Part shown: in pieces, positions 62,844-64,000 of the stretch
How the letters are laid out: each line of letters starts with the position of its first letter
Position numbering within the stretch: the stretch's first letter is position 1
NCBI RefSeq assembly: GCF_035503745.1
Contig: NZ_DATJTC010000010.1
Location: 1-64,000 of the forward strand
DNA length: 64,000 nt
Origin: Dyella_B sp035503745
GTDB taxonomy: Bacteria > Pseudomonadota > Gammaproteobacteria > Xanthomonadales > Rhodanobacteraceae
Direction of reading: 5' to 3'
Notes under the pieces: model-generated
What the model saw: only the letters and a program-made list of their open reading frames with translations
Told to the model about the DNA's origin: nothing
Database searches by the model: none
Position numbers and translations under genes: made by a program

Positions 62844-63164
62844 TACTCTTGTAGATTCTGCCCGGAGCCGGGCGGAAGGATGAGTCTAGCGGAAAAACTA
62901 TGACGATTCAGAACAAGGGCTTGGCGGGGGTGGCGGGACACCGCCAACCGCGCCCGGTAGGGCTGTCCGCCTCGATCAGGAGATGCCACGGGCCGGCGCG
63001 GGTTGGATGCCATGGCCGCCCTGGGTGGTAGGGGCGCCGACGCCCGGTTCCAGCCCGCTGGCGGAGCCTCCCAAGAGGGCCGCCTGTGCCAGTCGCCGGG
63101 CGCCGGTAGAGCGAATGCAGGGGCTCTCAGCAGTGCCGTAATTGCCCGCCCCCGCTCACGAATG
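62844..63164. other. 321-bp GC-rich intergenic stretch between corC and ybeY
   Basis: No gene found. The sequence is strongly GC-rich with several short inverted repeats such as GCCCGG-AG-CCGGGC at about 62860. It should hold the corC promoter on the minus strand: a TAGACT hexamer lies about 40 bases before the start. I could not match it to 6S, SRP, tmRNA or RNase P RNA. Confidence 0.4.
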
Positions 63165-63698
63165 TCATGGCGCCTGGACGTCGCGTTCGATCGCGTAGGG
63201 ATCGGCCATGCCGAGCCCGGCGAGGATGCGCGTCTCCAACGCTTCCATCGCCTGGGCTTGGGTGTCGTCAAGGTGATCGTAGCCGAGCAGGTGCAGGACT
63301 CCATGCACGGTCATGTGTGCCCAATGATCCTTGGCGAGCTTGCCCTGTTCTTTGGATTCCCGTGCCACCACCGACGCGCAGATCACCAGGTCGCCGATCA
63401 GCGGCAGCTTCACGCCGGGCGGCAGTTCCACCGGAAACGACAGTACGTTGGTCGCATAGTCCTTGCCGCGATAGTCGCGATTGAGCTTGCGGCCTTCCCT
63501 TGTGCCGACGATGCGGATGGAAAGTTCCGCCGCCCTGCGGCGCCTGGCGCCGCGCATGGCAGCCTCCACCCAGCGCTGGAAGCTGCGCGCGGACGGAAGG
63601 CCCGTACGTGCGAGGCCGTAATTGACGTGGACGATGTGCGCGCCTGGCGCGGGCTTACCTTCCGCCATTGCCTTGCTTTCCCGCCGCTTGCTCGCCAT
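63165..63698 (-). CDS. ybeY: Endoribonuclease YbeY
   Basis: A 177-residue zinc metalloprotein for 16S rRNA 3'-end maturation and ribosome quality control. The zinc motif MTVHGVLHLLGYDHLDD has the three His ligands (HGxxHLxGYDH), and upstream are LSIRIVGTREGRKLNRDYRG, DYATNVLSFPVE and LIGDLVICASVVA. The start at 63698 is preferred because GAGGAGT lies seven bases upstream, even though the first 11-15 residues overlap the end of phoH. ATG at 63668 is an alternative. Confidence 0.95.
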   Translation of the reverse strand: MASKRRESKAMAEGKPAPGAHIVHVNYGLARTGLPSARSFQRWVEAAMRGARRRRAAELSIRIVGTREGRKLNRDYRGKDYATNVLSFPVELPPGVKLPLIGDLVICASVVARESKEQGKLAKDHWAHMTVHGVLHLLGYDHLDDTQAQAMEALETRILAGLGMADPYAIERDVQAP

Positions 63699-64000
63699 GG
63701 TCGGACTCCTCGAAGGCTTCATAAGCACGCACGATCTTGGCGACCAGCGGATGTCTCACCACGTCGCGCGAGGTAAAGAAAGTGAAGCTGATGCCGTCCA
63801 CGCCGCGCAATACTTCCACCGCATGGCGCAGGCCCGAGCGCACGTGGCGGGGCAGGTCGATCTGGCTGACGTCGCCGGTGATCACCGCCACCGAGCCGAA
63901 GCCGATGCGGGTAAGGAACATTTTCATCTGTTCGACGGTGGTGTTCTGCGCTTCGTCGAGGATCACGTAGGAGTCGTTGAGCGTGCGGCCGCGCATATAC
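63655..64000 (-). CDS. phoH: PhoH-like ATPase, C-terminal part (5' end outside window)
   Basis: The last 114 codons of a PhoH-like P-loop ATPase. Walker B and following motifs are visible: NDSYVILDEAQNTTVEQMKM, then FLTRIGFGSVAVITGDVSQI, DLPRHVRSGLRHAVEVL and FFTSRDVVRHPLVAKIVRAY. The Walker A half is beyond the window. It is upstream of ybeY with overlap, as in most proteobacteria (ybeZ-ybeY-ybeX). Confidence 0.93.
   Translation of the reverse strand, partial: YMRGRTLNDSYVILDEAQNTTVEQMKMFLTRIGFGSVAVITGDVSQIDLPRHVRSGLRHAVEVLRGVDGISFTFFTSRDVVRHPLVAKIVRAYEAFEESDHGEQAAGKQGNGGR

Noticed and set aside
62844..63164. 6S or other housekeeping RNA in the ybeY-corC gap
   Set aside because: I could not find the conserved core motifs of 6S, SRP, tmRNA or RNase P RNA by reading either strand.

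Overview
The window is a GC-rich chromosomal segment of a gammaproteobacterium, most likely of the Xanthomonadales (Rhodanobacteraceae or Xanthomonadaceae type). The call rests on a Xanthomonas-style xylan locus driven by a TonB-dependent receptor, on the pilB / pilC-pilD-coaE type IV pilus arrangement, and on the phoH-ybeY-corC housekeeping order. No rRNA, tRNA or CRISPR array was seen.

Region 1 (1-8075) is a decayed accessory region. It holds the end of an IS256-family element, a complete IS5-family element (2386-3620) with inverted repeats and a YTAR-type target duplication, and an IS3-family relic. Between them lie scraps of Rhs / polymorphic-toxin proteins: an RHS core end, two paralogous 'IDLGACPLPTAII' tails and a fibronectin-like fragment. 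There are also several small exported proteins of unknown function that are visibly more AT-rich than the rest. A small plasmid- or ICE-like module (AlpA-like regulator, ParC-like protein, ParE/RelE-like protein, tiny membrane protein) sits at 5042-6621.

Region 2 (8076-33650) is a near-complete glucuronoxylan-oligosaccharide utilisation locus. Uptake uses a TonB-dependent receptor, a GPH-family symporter, an ExuT-like hexuronate transporter and a XylE-like xylose transporter. Trimming uses GH43, GH3 and GH67 enzymes, an SGNH acetylesterase and an aldose epimerase. Glucuronate goes through UxaC, UxuB, a ManD-type mannonate dehydratase and KdgK to KDPG; xylose goes through XylA and XylB to xylulose 5-phosphate. 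A LacI-family regulator is encoded inside the locus, and four copies of a palindrome (TGNTAGCGCTANCA-like) lie in front of the main transcription units. No endoxylanase and no KDPG aldolase is present in the window.

Region 3 (34002-37740) holds a VTT/DedA-like membrane protein, a nucleoside deaminase, glnS and coaE.

Region 4 (37749-59373) is a type IV pilus locus expanded into what looks like a pilin-glycosylation island. pilD, pilC and pilB are followed by a dolichyl-phosphate-mannose-synthase-like GT2, three GT4 glycosyltransferases and a Wzx-like flippase. Two tandem pairs of large TMTC/GT-C-like membrane proteins with C-terminal TPR-like regions flank two tandem pilin genes, each of which has a good sigma-54 promoter. 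An S9 peptidase gene lies between the pilins and the second pair. This island is the most interesting system in the window.

Region 5 (59510-64000) is housekeeping: corA, a DUF4105 protein, corC, ybeY and the 3' part of phoH.
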